64,000 nt of DNA from Rhizobium sp. (GCA_019739215.1 JAHHDR010000023.1:186001-250000), one strand, 5' to 3'. Positions 27,134 to 40,044 are shown, counted from the first letter of the stretch. Notes: a model not told the origin generated them from the letters alone. Numbers and translations are program-made.

Positions 27134-28948
27134 TCAGCCGAGAACGCCTGCGCCATGGTCCGCCGGACCGGCCATCTGGCGGAAGATCGAGAACAGTTCG
27201 CGACCCATGCCGAACTCGTTGTCGTCGAGATCGATGGTGACAGGCGTGCGTGCCGCGTAGTCGTCCTCGGCCACGACGTCCAGGGTGCCGTTGACCGCGT
27301 CCAGGCGGATGATGTCGCCCTCCCGGATCTTGGCGATCGGCCCGCCGTCGCGCGCCTCGGGCGTGACGTGGATGGCGGCCGGCACCTTGCCCGACGCGCC
27401 GGACATGCGGCCGTCGGTGAGTAGGGCGACCTTCTGGCCGCGGTCCTGCAGGATCCCGAGCACGGTCGTCAGCTTGTGCAGTTCCGGCATGCCGTTGGCC
27501 CTGGGACCCTGGAAACGGACCACCGCGATGAAGTCGCCGCCCAGTTCGCCGTTCTTGAAGGCATCGTTGAGCGCCTTCTGGGTGTGGAACACCTTGGCGG
27601 GTGCCTCGATCACCTGGCGCTCCGGCTTCACGGCCGACGTCTTGATCACGCCCGTGCCGAGATTGCCGGCAAGCATCTTGAGCCCCCCGGTGTTCTGGAA
27701 CGGCTCCTCGATCTTGGCCAGTACCTTGGGGTCACCGCTCGCCTCCGGCACCGGCATGCGGATGACCGCGCCATTGTCGCCGAGCTTGGCCTCGACCGTA
27801 TAGGCCGCAAGGCCCTGGCCGAAGACCGTGCGGACGTCGTCATGCAGCATGCCCTGCTTGAGCAGTTCCCGGATCAGGAAGCCCATGCCGCCGGCGGCGT
27901 TGAAATGGTTCACATCGGCCAGCCCGTTCGGATAGACGCGGGCGAGCAGGGGGATGATGTCGGACAGGTCGGAAATATCCTGCCAGGTCAGCTTGATCCC
28001 GGCGGCGCGCGCCATGGCGACGAGATGCAGCGTATGGTTGGTCGAGCCACCCGTGGCATGCAGCCCGATGACGCCGTTGACGATCGAACGCTCGTCGATC
28101 ATCTCGCCAGCCGGTGTGAACTCGTTGCCCATGCCGGTGATGGCGAGCGCGCGCTTGGCGGCCTCGCGGGTCAGCGCGTCGCGCAGCGGCGTGCCGGGAT
28201 TGATGAAGGAGGACCCGGGCATGTGGAAGCCCATGATCTCCATCAGCATCTGGTTCGAATTGGCCGTGCCGTAGAACGTGCAGGTGCCCGGGCCATGGTA
28301 GGACTTGGATTCGGCTTCGAGCAACTCGGCCCGTCCGACCTTGCCTTCGGCAAAGAGTTGCCGGACCCGCGTCTTTTCGTCGTTCGGCAGGCCGGAGGTC
28401 ATCGGTCCGGCGGGAATGAACACGGCCGGAAGGTGCCCGAAGGTCAGCGCAGCGATCACCAGTCCCGGCACGATCTTGTCGCAGACGCCGAGATAGACCG
28501 CGGCGTCGAACATGTTGTGCGACAGGCCGATGCCGGCGGACATCGCGATCACGTCGCGCGAGAACAGCGAAAGCTCCATGCCCGGCTGGCCCTGGGTGAC
28601 GCCGTCGCACATGGCCGGCACCCCGCCCGCCACCTGCGCGACGCCGCCGGCCTCGCGGGCCGCTTCGCGGATCAGCGCCGGATAGGTCTCGTAGGGCTGG
28701 TGGGCCGAGAGCATGTCGTTATAGGCGGTGATGATGCCGAGATTCGGGACACGGTCGCCCGCGAGCATGTCCTTCTCGGCGGGGGAACAGACCGCAAAGC
28801 CGTGCGCAAGGTTGCCGCAGGAGAGCACGCCGCGATGCGCGCCCCGGTTCACCGCCTCCTTCACGCGCCCGAGATAGGCTTCGCGAGTCGGCTTGGATCG
28901 TTCGACAATACGTGCGGTAATCGCCGCAACGCGTGCATCGGCTGCCAT
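27134..28948 (-). CDS. edd: Edd, 6-phosphogluconate dehydratase
   Basis: A 604-residue enzyme of the ILVD/EDD family making 2-keto-3-deoxy-6-phosphogluconate in the Entner-Doudoroff pathway. The cysteines expected to hold the iron-sulphur cluster are visible in [10 protein letters not shown] and [14 protein letters not shown], and substrate motifs in [15 protein letters not shown]. It is the last gene of a - strand operon zwf-pgl-edd, 57 bases after pgl. The matching KDPG aldolase gene (eda) is not next to it. Confidence 0.95.
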   Translation of the reverse strand: MAADARVAAITARIVERSKPTREAYLGRVKEAVNRGAHRGVLSCGNLAHGFAVCSPAEKDMLAGDRVPNLGIITAYNDMLSAHQPYETYPALIREAAREAGGVAQVAGGVPAMCDGVTQGQPGMELSLFSRDVIAMSAGIGLSHNMFDAAVYLGVCDKIVPGLVIAALTFGHLPAVFIPAGPMTSGLPNDEKTRVRQLFAEGKVGRAELLEAESKSYHGPGTCTFYGTANSNQMLMEIMGFHMPGSSFINPGTPLRDALTREAAKRALAITGMGNEFTPAGEMIDERSIVNGVIGLHATGGSTNHTLHLVAMARAAGIKLTWQDISDLSDIIPLLARVYPNGLADVNHFNAAGGMGFLIRELLKQGMLHDDVRTVFGQGLAAYTVEAKLGDNGAVIRMPVPEASGDPKVLAKIEEPFQNTGGLKMLAGNLGTGVIKTSAVKPERQVIEAPAKVFHTQKALNDAFKNGELGGDFIAVVRFQGPRANGMPELHKLTTVLGILQDRGQKVALLTDGRMSGASGKVPAAIHVTPEARDGGPIAKIREGDIIRLDAVNGTLDVVAEDDYAARTPVTIDLDDNEFGMGRELFSIFRQMAGPADHGAGVLG

Positions 28949-29005
28949 GGTCGTTCCTTTCGGTTCCCGCGCGGCATTTTGGGAGCATGCCGCAAGATGC
29001 GCCGC

Positions 29006-29704
29006 CTAGGGCGCCCAGAAAATCTCGATGTCAGAAGTCGCCGCCGCGATCACCCGCGCGATCGGTAGCGGACCTTCAGCACCCTGCGCCAGCGCAGTCT
29101 CGAGCACCGCCTTCTTCGCCTCGGTCTCGATGTGGAGCACAAGCAGGCGCGCATCGCGAAGCGCGGTGAACGTGAGCGTCAGCCGCTCTTCGCCAGCGCC
29201 TTCCGCGCGCATGGTCGTCACGCCCCGCGGCGCCTTCGGGTCCAGCGCCCGTTCCAGGTTGTTGCCGCCCGGAAAGAACGACGCGGTATGGCCGTCGCCG
29301 CCCATGCCCAGCACAACGACGTCGAAGGGCAGGCCGATGCGGCGGACATCGTCTGTCGCGACCATCGCCGCATCCTCGGCTTCGTAGACGGCATGGTAGA
29401 GCGGTATGAACTTCGCGGCCGCCGCCTTGTCCTGCCGCAATTCGGCATTGACCAGCGCATGGTTGGAGCGATCGTTCTCGGGTGGCACGAAGCGCTCGTC
29501 GACCAAAGTGATCACCACTTTCGACCAGTCGATGTCGCGCGCGGAGAGTGCCCTGAAAAAGGCCTTCGGCGTGGTGCCGCCGGACACCGCGATCGAGGCC
29601 ATGCCCCGCGCGGCAATGCCCTCGGCAAGCGCCGAGGCCACGCGACCCGCCAGTTGCTCGGCAAGTTCGGCGCCACTGGTGAACGTGTTCAATCTGTGTG
29701 CCAT
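29006..29704 (-). CDS. pgl: 6-phosphogluconolactonase
   Basis: A 232-residue enzyme hydrolysing 6-phosphogluconolactone. Motifs: MASIAVSGGTTPKAFF, VVITLVDERFVPP and VVLGMGGDGHTASFFPGG, all typical of the glucosamine-6-phosphate isomerase/Pgl family. The frame is open to 29749, but the ATG at 29704 follows GGAG at seven bases and gives the normal length. It lies between zwf and edd, so the three successive steps are encoded together. Confidence 0.94.
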   Translation of the reverse strand: MAHRLNTFTSGAELAEQLAGRVASALAEGIAARGMASIAVSGGTTPKAFFRALSARDIDWSKVVITLVDERFVPPENDRSNHALVNAELRQDKAAAAKFIPLYHAVYEAEDAAMVATDDVRRIGLPFDVVVLGMGGDGHTASFFPGGNNLERALDPKAPRGVTTMRAEGAGEERLTLTFTALRDARLLVLHIETEAKKAVLETALAQGAEGPLPIARVIAAATSDIEIFWAP

Positions 29705-29726
29705 ATGCCCGCTCCGCTGTTCTGTT

Positions 29727-31196
<1,470 letters not shown>

Positions 31197-31337
31197 CTCA
31201 CACTCTCTCTTGCCTCACACGGGCGGTTTAATCTAATCGATTTAAAAAAGCCAGTGGCCGTACGCAAAAAAGATGGCTGGCCGGCAGTATGCGACGCAAG
31301 TGCACTGCAACACAACACCGCCATTCAGGGCAGCTGA

Positions 31338-32627
31338 CTAGATGCGGTCCAGCATGGCGTACCAGCTCAACGCGAGGAACAGCAGGGGCGCCCGCAAACT
31401 CCGGCCACCCGGGAAAGCCGGGACCTTCAGGTTGCGGAACAACTCGAGTTCCGTCTCTTTTCCGCTCAGCACATCCGCGTAGAGCTTGCCGCAATAGTTT
31501 GCCAGCATCACGCCGTGCCCGGAATATCCACCGATCGCGGTAACGTTGGGGGCCACCTGACGCACGAAAGGAAAGCGCGGCATAGTGATGCCGACATAGC
31601 CGCCCCACGCATGGGTGAACGGCACGTCCCGGAGCGCGGGATAGATTTCCGTCACCTGCTTGCGGATATGGTCGGAAATCTCGTTCGGCTTCTCCGACGA
31701 ATAGATCTCGCGGCCACCGAACAGCAGCCTGTTGTCCTTCGTCTTGCGGAAATAGCGCACGACGAAGCGGCTGTCCGCAACCGATTCCTTGCCTGGAAGG
31801 ATTGGCGGGAAGTTGTCCAGCGGAGGGGTTGCGCCGATGAAGGAACCGATCGGCATGACATGCGTCGAGGTCACCGGCTCGAGGGTTTCGGTATAGGCAT
31901 CGGTCGCGACCAGAGCCTTGTCGGCGGTAATGGTCCCGCGTGCGGTCTCGATGCGCACCTTGCCGCCTTCGGACGAGATCTTCGTCGCAGGGGTCATTTC
32001 GTGGATCTTCGCACCGGCCGCCTGCGCCGCACGCGCGAGGCCCACCACCAGCTTCATCGGATGAATATGGCCGGTATTCTTGTCGTAGACGCCGAATTGA
32101 TAGCGCGCCGAGCCGAGCCGGGTGGCCGTCTCCTCCTTCTCCATGAAATGAAGGTGCGGATAGTTGTAGCGCTCGGCTGCGATCTCGGGATTGGCCCGGA
32201 AATATTTCTCAAAACGAGTCCTGTGCGCCACGAGCATGTGCCCCTGGACATAGTCCATGTCGATATCGTGCTCCCGGGCGAAGTCCAGCACGTAGCGCTT
32301 GGCATTCTCTGCCATGTCGAAGAGCTGTTTCGACAGCGTCAGGCCGAATTCGTCCTCATATTCCTCCGGCCACCAGCGCTGGCCAGTGCCGAACTGGCCG
32401 CCATTGCGGCCCGAAGCACCATCCCCAACGCGATGCGCCTCCACGAGTACGACGTCGATGCCGGCTTTCGCAAGATTGTAAGCCGCCTGGAGCCCCGTGA
32501 AGCCGCCGCCGACGATGGCGACGCTCGCCGTTGTCGATCCGTCCAGCGGTGGGTATTCGGGCCGATCGTCGATCGAGTCTTCATACCAGGAAATGCCGGG
32601 GGAGATCGGGCTCTGCCATGCCATCAT
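31338..32627 (-). CDS. FAD-dependent amine oxidase, OrdL/PuuB type
   Basis: A 429-residue DAO-family flavoprotein. The FAD-binding motif VAIVGGGFTGLQAAYNLAKAG begins near residue 36, with GDGASGRNGGQFG after it and AIGGYSGHGVMLANYCGKL near the C-terminus. The closest known type is gamma-glutamylputrescine oxidase (PuuB), which follows PuuA in putrescine breakdown. A PuuA-like glutamine synthetase lies at 40521 and a putrescine-type importer at 49063. The substrate is inferred; other members oxidise methylated amino acids. Confidence 0.82.
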   Translation of the reverse strand: MMAWQSPISPGISWYEDSIDDRPEYPPLDGSTTASVAIVGGGFTGLQAAYNLAKAGIDVVLVEAHRVGDGASGRNGGQFGTGQRWWPEEYEDEFGLTLSKQLFDMAENAKRYVLDFAREHDIDMDYVQGHMLVAHRTRFEKYFRANPEIAAERYNYPHLHFMEKEETATRLGSARYQFGVYDKNTGHIHPMKLVVGLARAAQAAGAKIHEMTPATKISSEGGKVRIETARGTITADKALVATDAYTETLEPVTSTHVMPIGSFIGATPPLDNFPPILPGKESVADSRFVVRYFRKTKDNRLLFGGREIYSSEKPNEISDHIRKQVTEIYPALRDVPFTHAWGGYVGITMPRFPFVRQVAPNVTAIGGYSGHGVMLANYCGKLYADVLSGKETELELFRNLKVPAFPGGRSLRAPLLFLALSWYAMLDRI

Positions 32628-32749
32628 GTGGACTCGGGGACTGATTTCGGAGCCCGATGTCTAGCGTGAAAGTCCGATGCGACACAAGCCACGGCGCCGG
32701 AAATAGACGGGTCGCGGGCAGGGGGCGCTCCGTCTCGGCCTGGACCGGC

Positions 32750-35272
32750 TTAGGCCGCCCGGCGCGTGGCCTGTCCAACAGCGGTGCCGAGCCGGAAACG
32801 CCCGACCAGATCCATCAGCATGTCCGCTTCTTCCGCAAGCTGGCGCGTGGCGGCATTGGTCTCCTCAACCATCGCGGCGTTGCGCTGGGTCATCTGGTCC
32901 ATGGAGTTGACCGAGGCATTGACTTCCTGGAGCGACGTCGCCTGCTCGCGGGCAGCGGTGGCGATCAGTTCCACCTCGCCCGACAGCGAGACGATGTGCT
33001 GCGAAATCTCCATCAGTGCGTCCCCGGTTTGCCCGACGAAGCGGCTTCCGGTGGAGACTTCCTCGGCGGAGGCGGCAATCAGGCTGCCGATTTCCTTGGC
33101 GGCCGATGCCGAGCGCTGGGCAAGCTCGCGTACCTCCTGGGCCACCACCGCGAAGCCCTTGCCGGCCTCGCCCGCGCGCGCCGCTTCCACGCCGGCGTTG
33201 AGGGCCAGGAGGTTGGTCTGGAAGGCAATGGAATCGATGACGCCGATGATCTGGCCGATCTTGTCCGAAGACTCCTTGATTCTTGCCATGGCCGAGACCG
33301 CATTGCGGACCACATCGGCCGACGTGTCCGCCCGCGTCTTGGCGCTCGCGACGATCCGCTGCGCACTGCCGGTGCGCTCGGTGGAATTGCGGACTGTCGC
33401 GGTGATCTCGTCGACGGCGGCTGCCGTCTGCTCGAGTGCTGCGGCCTGCTGTTCCGTCCGGCGGGACAGGTCGTCCGCGGCGGCCGCCATCTGTTGGCCA
33501 TTGTCCTGGATTTCGGCGGAGGCATCGCGGATGAAGCCGAGCGTCTCCCTGAGACCGGCAACCGAACTGTTGAAGTCCTGCCTCAGGCGATCGAGATTGC
33601 CGGTGAATGGCTGGGCGATTTCGGCATCGAGCTCGCCGCGCGCAAGCTGTGAAAGGCCGATGGCGAGCGCATCCACGGCGCTCTCGACAGCCCGCGCGGC
33701 CTCGGCGCGCTCCGTTTCGTTGCGGGCGCGCTCCGCCTCGCCGGCCGCGCGATTGCGTTCCGCCTCGGCCTCCATTTCAACCTTCGCGATGGCATTGCCC
33801 TTGAAGACCGAGAGGGCGCGCGCCATGTCGCCGATCTCGTCGCGGCGCCTCTCGCCGGAAATCGTCGTTTCGAGCTGGCCGTCGGCAAGGCGGCGCATGG
33901 CGGCGGTAATCTGTCCGATCGGCCCCTTGAGCGTCAGCACGAGCGCTGCGCCGGCCGCCATCGCGATCAGCACCCCTATCAGCATGGCGCCGATGGACAT
34001 GGTGTTTGCCTGCTGGCGCTCCGCGCCCGCACTCTGTTTCTGGGTCTCGGCAAACTGGACCAGCAGGTTCCATGTGCCGTCGATCTGCGTGGCCGCAGCG
34101 GCGAACTCCGCCTCCTTGCGCATGCTGATCTCCATCAGCTTGCCGGCATCGGCGGCGAGCTTGTCGAGGACCGGCTGCGCCATCGACGGCAGTTCGACGA
34201 AGAACGGATCGTCCTTGGCGACGCTCGAGAGACGGCCGATTTCCGTCGAGTACATGTAAAGCGACTGCTGGACCTTCTTGACCCCCGCCTCGTTCGGGGC
34301 AGCGACGAGCTCGGCGAACACGACGCGGATCTCGTTGTTCGAGCCGACAATCGCCCGCAGTTTGTTGTTGACGCTGTCGGCCTTGGAGATCTGCTTGTCG
34401 GCCGCGGCGAGGTTGAGGATCGACTGCCGCATCAACTCGCCGGCAATCTGCTTGAACATCGTCGCCGAGGTGCGGAAGCCGTTGAGCGTGCCATTGGCCT
34501 TGTTCATCGCCGCTTCCGACAGGTCCCTGGCCTTGATCTGGGCAGTAAGACCCGCGACCTGCTTCTGGAACTTCTTGCCGTATGGCACTTTCTCTTTGGG
34601 GAGCGCGTTGAGCACCTTGTTCACCGCTTTTTCGAGCTCGGGCGTGTATTTCTCGAAGACGGCGAACTTGTCGGCGGGTGTCAGCACCTTGCCATAGGTG
34701 ACCACCATGTCGTCGAGCAGCACGGCGGCGCGGTCGAGTTCAAGGCCTTTGGTCAGTCCGGTCTTCTCGCCCTTCTCCGTCTTCTTGGCATCGGAGACGA
34801 GCTTCATCGCCCGCTTGCCGATCTGCCCCTGCATGGCGAGCAACTCTTCGGAGAGCGCATTCACGCTGGCGAGCGTCGCCTCATGGTCCTTCTGCAGTGC
34901 CCACAGCGCTTCGATATTGCCCGAGATCGTGGCCGACTGGTTCACGGCTTCGGCAAGCAGCGTGACATCCGTTTCGCTCCGCAGTCCCTCGGTGGTGCCC
35001 TTGAGGAGATCCAACTGGGTCGCGACATCCTGGGCGGCCCGGTCATGCGTCTCGGCCGACGGCTTCATCAGGAAGCCGCTCATCGAGGAATACACCTGCT
35101 TGAAGCCGGAAAGCGATTGCAGCACGCTGTTGGAAATCTCGATCCTGCCCTGCAACAGACCCGAGGCATAGAGCCCCGTCAGGCCCACGGCAGTGATGCT
35201 GATGACGAATGGCAGGAGAAGGACGATCACCTTGGTCTGGATCTTCACTCGAGACATCATTCGGTCAATCAT
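32750..35272 (-). CDS. Methyl-accepting chemotaxis protein 1 with large helical sensor
   Basis: An 840-residue chemoreceptor. A membrane helix (~residues 14-36) is followed by a ~385-residue all-helical periplasmic sensor, a second helix (~425-447), HAMP and a second HAMP-like region, then the signalling domain with the tip [20 protein letters not shown] and [16 protein letters not shown]. There is no CheR-binding pentapeptide at the C-terminus. The sensor resembles long helical bimodular types, though ligand residues cannot be named. The start at 35272 follows GGGGGTG. It is a paralogue of receptor 3. Confidence 0.92.
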   Translation of the reverse strand: MIDRMMSRVKIQTKVIVLLLPFVISITAVGLTGLYASGLLQGRIEISNSVLQSLSGFKQVYSSMSGFLMKPSAETHDRAAQDVATQLDLLKGTTEGLRSETDVTLLAEAVNQSATISGNIEALWALQKDHEATLASVNALSEELLAMQGQIGKRAMKLVSDAKKTEKGEKTGLTKGLELDRAAVLLDDMVVTYGKVLTPADKFAVFEKYTPELEKAVNKVLNALPKEKVPYGKKFQKQVAGLTAQIKARDLSEAAMNKANGTLNGFRTSATMFKQIAGELMRQSILNLAAADKQISKADSVNNKLRAIVGSNNEIRVVFAELVAAPNEAGVKKVQQSLYMYSTEIGRLSSVAKDDPFFVELPSMAQPVLDKLAADAGKLMEISMRKEAEFAAAATQIDGTWNLLVQFAETQKQSAGAERQQANTMSIGAMLIGVLIAMAAGAALVLTLKGPIGQITAAMRRLADGQLETTISGERRRDEIGDMARALSVFKGNAIAKVEMEAEAERNRAAGEAERARNETERAEAARAVESAVDALAIGLSQLARGELDAEIAQPFTGNLDRLRQDFNSSVAGLRETLGFIRDASAEIQDNGQQMAAAADDLSRRTEQQAAALEQTAAAVDEITATVRNSTERTGSAQRIVASAKTRADTSADVVRNAVSAMARIKESSDKIGQIIGVIDSIAFQTNLLALNAGVEAARAGEAGKGFAVVAQEVRELAQRSASAAKEIGSLIAASAEEVSTGSRFVGQTGDALMEISQHIVSLSGEVELIATAAREQATSLQEVNASVNSMDQMTQRNAAMVEETNAATRQLAEEADMLMDLVGRFRLGTAVGQATRRAA

Positions 35273-35479
35273 TGCGACACCCCCAAAAGCGCGATGATCC
35301 CGGTCCCGGCCGGATCCAGCTTCGCGCACACCCGTGCCCGGAGCGTCGCACCATGCTCTTAACGAGCCGCTAAAAACACGGGCGCGGACGGCCGGTTCGG
35401 CAAATAATGCGATAGACCGTCACAAAAGGCGCAGGCGGACCCATGGCCCGCCCGCAACCGTTCGACGATATGCCTGCGC

Positions 35480-37324
35480 TCAGGCGGCGCGAGCCGGGAC
35501 TCGGCGCGGCGCGGCGCTGTCGTTCAGCCGGAAGCGATCGACGAGGTCGCGCAGAGTATCGGCCTCATCCGCGAGCTGGCGTGTCGCCGCGTTGGTCTCC
35601 TCGACCATGGCGGCATTGCGCTGTGTCATCTGGTCCATGCCGTTGACCGAGGCGTTGATCTCCTGGAGCGCCGTGGCCTGTTCGCGCGCGGCCCCGGCGA
35701 TCGTCTGGACGTGGTCGGCGATCTCGACGATCTGGCCGGAGATCTGCATCAGCGCATTGCCAGTCTGTTCGACGAACTGCGAGCCTGTGGATACCTCCTC
35801 CGCCGAATTGCCGATCAGGTCGCCGATCTCCTTGGCCGCCTTTGCGGAGCGCTGGGCGAGTTCGCGCACCTCCTGGGCAACGACGGCGAAGCCCTTGCCC
35901 GCCTCTCCGGCCCGCGCCGCTTCGACGCCGGCATTGAGGGCGAGAAGGTTGGTCTGGAACGCGATCGAGTCGATGACGTCGATGATCTGGCTGATCTTGT
36001 CCGAGGCCTCGCGAATGCGGCTCATGGCCGATATGGCGTTCTGGACGACGGTGGAGGAACTGTCGGCGTTCTTCTTCGCCTGGCCGACAATGGTGGAGGT
36101 TTCGTCCACCCGGGACGAGGTCGACCGCACGGTCTCGGTGATTTCCTGGATCGCGGCTGCGGTTTCTTCGAGCGATGCGGCCTGCTGCTCGGTGCGCTTC
36201 GACAGTTCGTCGACGGCTTCGGACATCATCCGGGTGCTCTGGTTGATCGTGCCGGTCGTGCCGCGAATGCCACCCAGCGTTTCGGCCATGCGCTCCACCG
36301 ACGTATTGAAGTCCACGCGCAGCGTTTCGAGCCGGCCGGAGAACGTGGCATCGATGCGACAGGTGAGATCACCCTGCACCAGCCGGCCGAGACCCTCGGC
36401 GAGTTGCGTCACCGCCCGGTCGATTTCCGCTTCGGCGGCGCGCTTCTCGTCATCGTTGCGCTGGCGATCGGTGATGGCACGCGCCTCGCTGGCGCGGGCA
36501 CTTTCCTCCAGTGCCGTCTTGGCTTCGACATTCGAGCGGAACACTTCCAGTGCCCGGGCGATCTGGCCCAGTTCGTCCGACCGGTTCTGGTAGGGCACGT
36601 CGACCTGGGTCTGGCCGGTCGAGACGGTCTCGATTGTCTTGGACAGCGTGGAGAGCGGCCCGATCCCGCGGCGCACGGCGAAATACCCGAGAATGCCGAA
36701 CAGGATCGTGGCCCCGGCGGAGGCGATGATCGAGAGCCAGGTCAGGTAGCTCACGCGGGCTTCATAGACCTCCATCGGGATGCCGACGAAGAGGATGCCG
36801 GCATTCTGGCCCGCGCTGGTCTTGATTGGGACATAGCCGGTCATGAAGCTCTTGCCGAACAGGGTCGCCGGACCGAAATAGGCGTCGCCCCTTGCCAGCA
36901 CGTTCTGGGCGGGGTGGTCCGCGGCCAGCTTGGTGCCGACGGCACGGGCACCGTCGTCCTTCTTCACATTGGTCGAGATGCGGACATAGTCGCCGCCCTG
37001 CTTTTCAAACAGCGTCGCGACGCCTGCGATCGACTGAGCCGCCCGGTCCACCATGCTGTGATCGTCGAGTGCAGGGATCTTGTCGAGCGTGACCGACTTC
37101 AGTTCGTCCTGTGCGACCACCACCGACGCATCCGCGGTGCTTGCGCCGAACAGCACCCCGAAGCTGCGCGCCGCACTGCGGGAGTCACTGACTGCGTCAT
37201 TCATCACGAACTGCCGCAGGCTGTAGTTCATCGCCCCTGCGATGAGGGCGGCGGAGAGGATGATGAGCGTGACGGTGATCGCCACATACTGGCGGGCAAC
37301 AGAGGAGCGGAAGAACTGGAGCAT
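35480..37324 (-). CDS. Methyl-accepting chemotaxis protein 2 with Cache-type sensor
   Basis: A 614-residue chemoreceptor. A helix (~12-33), a ~155-residue periplasmic region with a Cache-like pattern (FGPATLFGKSFMTGYVPI, NAGILFVGIPM), a second helix (~192-217), HAMP and the cytoplasmic signalling domain with the conserved tip. Such single-Cache receptors often sense small organic acids. The ATG at 37324 is chosen over a TTG at 37351. It is unlike receptors 1 and 3 in its sensor but shares their signalling end. Confidence 0.92.
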   Translation of the reverse strand: MLQFFRSSVARQYVAITVTLIILSAALIAGAMNYSLRQFVMNDAVSDSRSAARSFGVLFGASTADASVVVAQDELKSVTLDKIPALDDHSMVDRAAQSIAGVATLFEKQGGDYVRISTNVKKDDGARAVGTKLAADHPAQNVLARGDAYFGPATLFGKSFMTGYVPIKTSAGQNAGILFVGIPMEVYEARVSYLTWLSIIASAGATILFGILGYFAVRRGIGPLSTLSKTIETVSTGQTQVDVPYQNRSDELGQIARALEVFRSNVEAKTALEESARASEARAITDRQRNDDEKRAAEAEIDRAVTQLAEGLGRLVQGDLTCRIDATFSGRLETLRVDFNTSVERMAETLGGIRGTTGTINQSTRMMSEAVDELSKRTEQQAASLEETAAAIQEITETVRSTSSRVDETSTIVGQAKKNADSSSTVVQNAISAMSRIREASDKISQIIDVIDSIAFQTNLLALNAGVEAARAGEAGKGFAVVAQEVRELAQRSAKAAKEIGDLIGNSAEEVSTGSQFVEQTGNALMQISGQIVEIADHVQTIAGAAREQATALQEINASVNGMDQMTQRNAAMVEETNAATRQLADEADTLRDLVDRFRLNDSAAPRRVPARAA

Positions 37325-37450
37325 GGAGCGGGTCCGTCGATTTCTTGACAAATGGAAATCTGACTATTCGACGGATTTCTTAAGATTAACTAAAATTGAA
37401 AACATCAGATCTCTGATTTACGGAAATCCGACGGAAACATCCCGAAAAAC

Positions 37451-37483
37451 AGAAAAAGGCACGGAAAAGATGTTCCGTGCCTT
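37451..37483 (-). terminator. Rho-independent terminator after chemoreceptor 3
   Basis: On the - strand, AAGGCACGGAA and TTCCGTGCCTT form a perfect 11-bp stem with a six-base loop, followed by TTT-CTG-TTTTT. It begins 24 bases after the receptor 3 stop. Confidence 0.85.
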
Positions 37484-37506
37484 GGTTTCATTGTTCGGCT
37501 GCTGGC

Positions 37507-40044
37507 TCAGGCGACTTTGCGTGGCGCCTGTTGCATCTGACCGGCGCGGGCGCTCAGTTTGAACTGGTCAACGAGCGCCACCAGCGTATCGGCCTCCTGG
37601 GCAAGTTGCCGTGTGGCGGCCGTCGTTTCCTCAACCATCGCCGCGTTCTTCTGCGTCATGTGATCCATCGAATTGACCGACGCATTGACCTCGGCAAGGC
37701 CCGTCGACTGGTCACGGCTTGCCATGGCGATCATCTCGACACGGCTCGACACGGTCAGGATCTTGTTGGAGATATCGGACAGCACCTGGCCGGTCTGCTG
37801 GACAAGCCGCGAACCCGACGTCACCTCGGTGGTGGATTTGTCGATCAGTTCCTTGATCTCCTTGGCCGCGCTGGCCGACCGCTGTGCCAGTTCGCGAACC
37901 TCCTGGGCCACGACGGCGAAGCCCTTGCCCGCATCACCCGCGCGCGCCGCCTCGATTCCGGCGTTGAGCGCCAGCAGGTTGGTCTGGAAGGCAATCTCGT
38001 CGATGACATCGATGATCTGGACGATCTTGCCCGATGCGTCCTCAATTCGAGACATAGCCTCGATTGCGTTCGAAACCACCTTGGACGAGGCATCCGCCGC
38101 GCTCTTGGTCTCGGCGACGATCTGGTTGGCCTCCTGCGCGCGCTCGGCGGAAGACTTGACGGTGACAGTGATTTCCTCGACTGCCGCCGCCGTCTCCTCG
38201 AGCGATGCGGCCTGCTGTTCCGTCCGCTTCGACAGGTCGTCGGCGGAATCGGAGAGCTCGTTGGAATTGTGCTGGATCATCTGGGCATTGCTGCGGATCT
38301 GCGACAGGGTGTCCTGAAGCTTGAGCAGCGAACCGTTGAAGTCCGTGCGCAGCGTCTCGAGCTTGCCGAAGAAGGGCGTCTCGATCGTCTCGGAGATGTC
38401 GCCGCTGGCCAGCCTGCCGAGGCCCGCCGCCAGCGTGTTGACGGCGAAATCGATCTGGCGGTCGATGTCGATCTTCTCGGCGTCGTTGCGACGGCGTTCT
38501 TCCTCGGCGGCGCTGCGCTCGGCCTCGCTTTGCTGTTCGATCTCGATCTTCGCCACGGCATTCTGCTTGAAGACGCCCAGCGCGCGGGCCATCTCGCCGA
38601 TCTCGTCGATGCGGGCCTCGCCGTTGATCGCGGTATCGAGCTTGCCGTCGGCCAGGCGCCGCATCGCGGCGGTGATCTGCCCGATCGGACCCTTGAAGGT
38701 CATGACCAGCCCGATTCCGGCAAAGATCGCGATGATGATGCCAAGCACTGTTGCGCCGATCGAGATGCCATTGGCGTTCTCGCGCTCCTCGCCCGCGCTC
38801 TGCTTCTGCAGTTCGGCAAAGGCGGTGAGCTGCTTCCAGATGACGTCGACTTGGGCGGCCGCATCACTGAACTGCTTCTGGCGTTCCTCGCTGGCCTTGA
38901 CCAGAGCGACGGACGCCTTGTCCATCGCATCGATGGCCGGCGGCAGCTTGGCCTTGATGCTATCGAAGAAGGCCTGGTCTCCGGCCGTGCCCTCGAGAAT
39001 GACAAGGTCCTTGCGGACGATCTCGAACTCGCCCCACAGACGCTTGCGGTTGATCTCACTGGGGTCTTCCAGGAAGCGCGCCAGTTCGATCTGGATCGAA
39101 TAACCGGACGTCACGACCTTGCGGCTGTCGGATATGATGCCCTCCGCCTTGACCAGCGGCGTGTCGAGCTCGGAAAATTTCTGTGTGGCATTCTTCATCT
39201 TGAGGGCGGCGGCGACGCCGAGATAGACGGAAGACTGCCGGAAGCTCGAGAGCTTGCTCGACATCTTCTGGATGCCATCCGTGGACTTGTCCGAAGCCTT
39301 GACGACCGTTTCAAGCTCTCCGATCGCCACGCCGAGCGACTTGGCAACCGCCTTGTTGCCTTCAGGAAGCGCGGTCGTCAGGATACGCAGCCGCTTCTTG
39401 AGTTCGCCAATGTTCTTCGCCACGACATCGAACTTTTCGTCGGGCGTCTTGGCCTTCATGAAGGCGTTGGAAAGGTCCGTGAGAAACTTTGCTGACACGC
39501 TGATGCGGTCGGCTTCGCGCAGCATGGTCTTGGCCGTGCTCTCGTCATTGCGCATCTGCTTCTGAATTTTCGTCGTTTCCTCGACGATGAGCATCTGCGC
39601 CGACGTCACGACATTGAGATTGGTGCGGATTTCCTTGTCGAGAGCCGCCTCTTTCTCATGCAGCGCCCAGAGACCGTCGATGAGCCCGAGGACGCCGTTT
39701 ATCGACTTCGTCGCGTCGGCAAGGTCGGACCAGCCCTCGGTGTTCTCGTCGATCTGCGACAGCATGCCGTTGAGCAGGTCGCGCTGACCCGTCAACTGGG
39801 CTGTGACCGTATCGCGCAATTCCGGTGTCGCGTGCTCGACGAAGTCGTTCATCGTGGCACTGACGTCGCGGAAGCCGGACAATGACTGCAGCACGCTGTT
39901 GGATATTTCCATCCGGCTCTGCAGCAGGCCCGAAGCATAGAGCCCGGTGATGCCGACGGCGGTAATGCTCACCACGAAAGGCAGGATGAAGATGAGGACC
40001 TTCGTCTGGATCCTGAAGCGGGATAGAATCCTGTCGATGTTCAT
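37507..40044 (-). CDS. Methyl-accepting chemotaxis protein 3, paralogue of receptor 1
   Basis: An 845-residue chemoreceptor with the same architecture as receptor 1: helix ~15-37, ~385-residue helical sensor, second helix ~427-447, HAMP regions and signalling domain. The first 60 residues are nearly the same ([37 protein letters not shown]). The sensor body has diverged more, which suggests duplication and change of ligand. The start at 40044 ([10 protein letters not shown]) follows GAGGAG; the frame upstream to 40188 is not supported. Ligand unknown. Confidence 0.92.
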   Translation of the reverse strand: MNIDRILSRFRIQTKVLIFILPFVVSITAVGITGLYASGLLQSRMEISNSVLQSLSGFRDVSATMNDFVEHATPELRDTVTAQLTGQRDLLNGMLSQIDENTEGWSDLADATKSINGVLGLIDGLWALHEKEAALDKEIRTNLNVVTSAQMLIVEETTKIQKQMRNDESTAKTMLREADRISVSAKFLTDLSNAFMKAKTPDEKFDVVAKNIGELKKRLRILTTALPEGNKAVAKSLGVAIGELETVVKASDKSTDGIQKMSSKLSSFRQSSVYLGVAAALKMKNATQKFSELDTPLVKAEGIISDSRKVVTSGYSIQIELARFLEDPSEINRKRLWGEFEIVRKDLVILEGTAGDQAFFDSIKAKLPPAIDAMDKASVALVKASEERQKQFSDAAAQVDVIWKQLTAFAELQKQSAGEERENANGISIGATVLGIIIAIFAGIGLVMTFKGPIGQITAAMRRLADGKLDTAINGEARIDEIGEMARALGVFKQNAVAKIEIEQQSEAERSAAEEERRRNDAEKIDIDRQIDFAVNTLAAGLGRLASGDISETIETPFFGKLETLRTDFNGSLLKLQDTLSQIRSNAQMIQHNSNELSDSADDLSKRTEQQAASLEETAAAVEEITVTVKSSAERAQEANQIVAETKSAADASSKVVSNAIEAMSRIEDASGKIVQIIDVIDEIAFQTNLLALNAGIEAARAGDAGKGFAVVAQEVRELAQRSASAAKEIKELIDKSTTEVTSGSRLVQQTGQVLSDISNKILTVSSRVEMIAMASRDQSTGLAEVNASVNSMDHMTQKNAAMVEETTAATRQLAQEADTLVALVDQFKLSARAGQMQQAPRKVA

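Noticed and set aside
27476..29068. A 530-codon + strand frame opposite edd
   Set aside because: It is antisense to a complete edd gene and has no domain or ribosome-binding site.
37477..39495. A 672-codon + strand frame opposite chemoreceptor 3
   Set aside because: It mirrors the receptor coding sequence, and similar mirror frames lie opposite the other two receptors.
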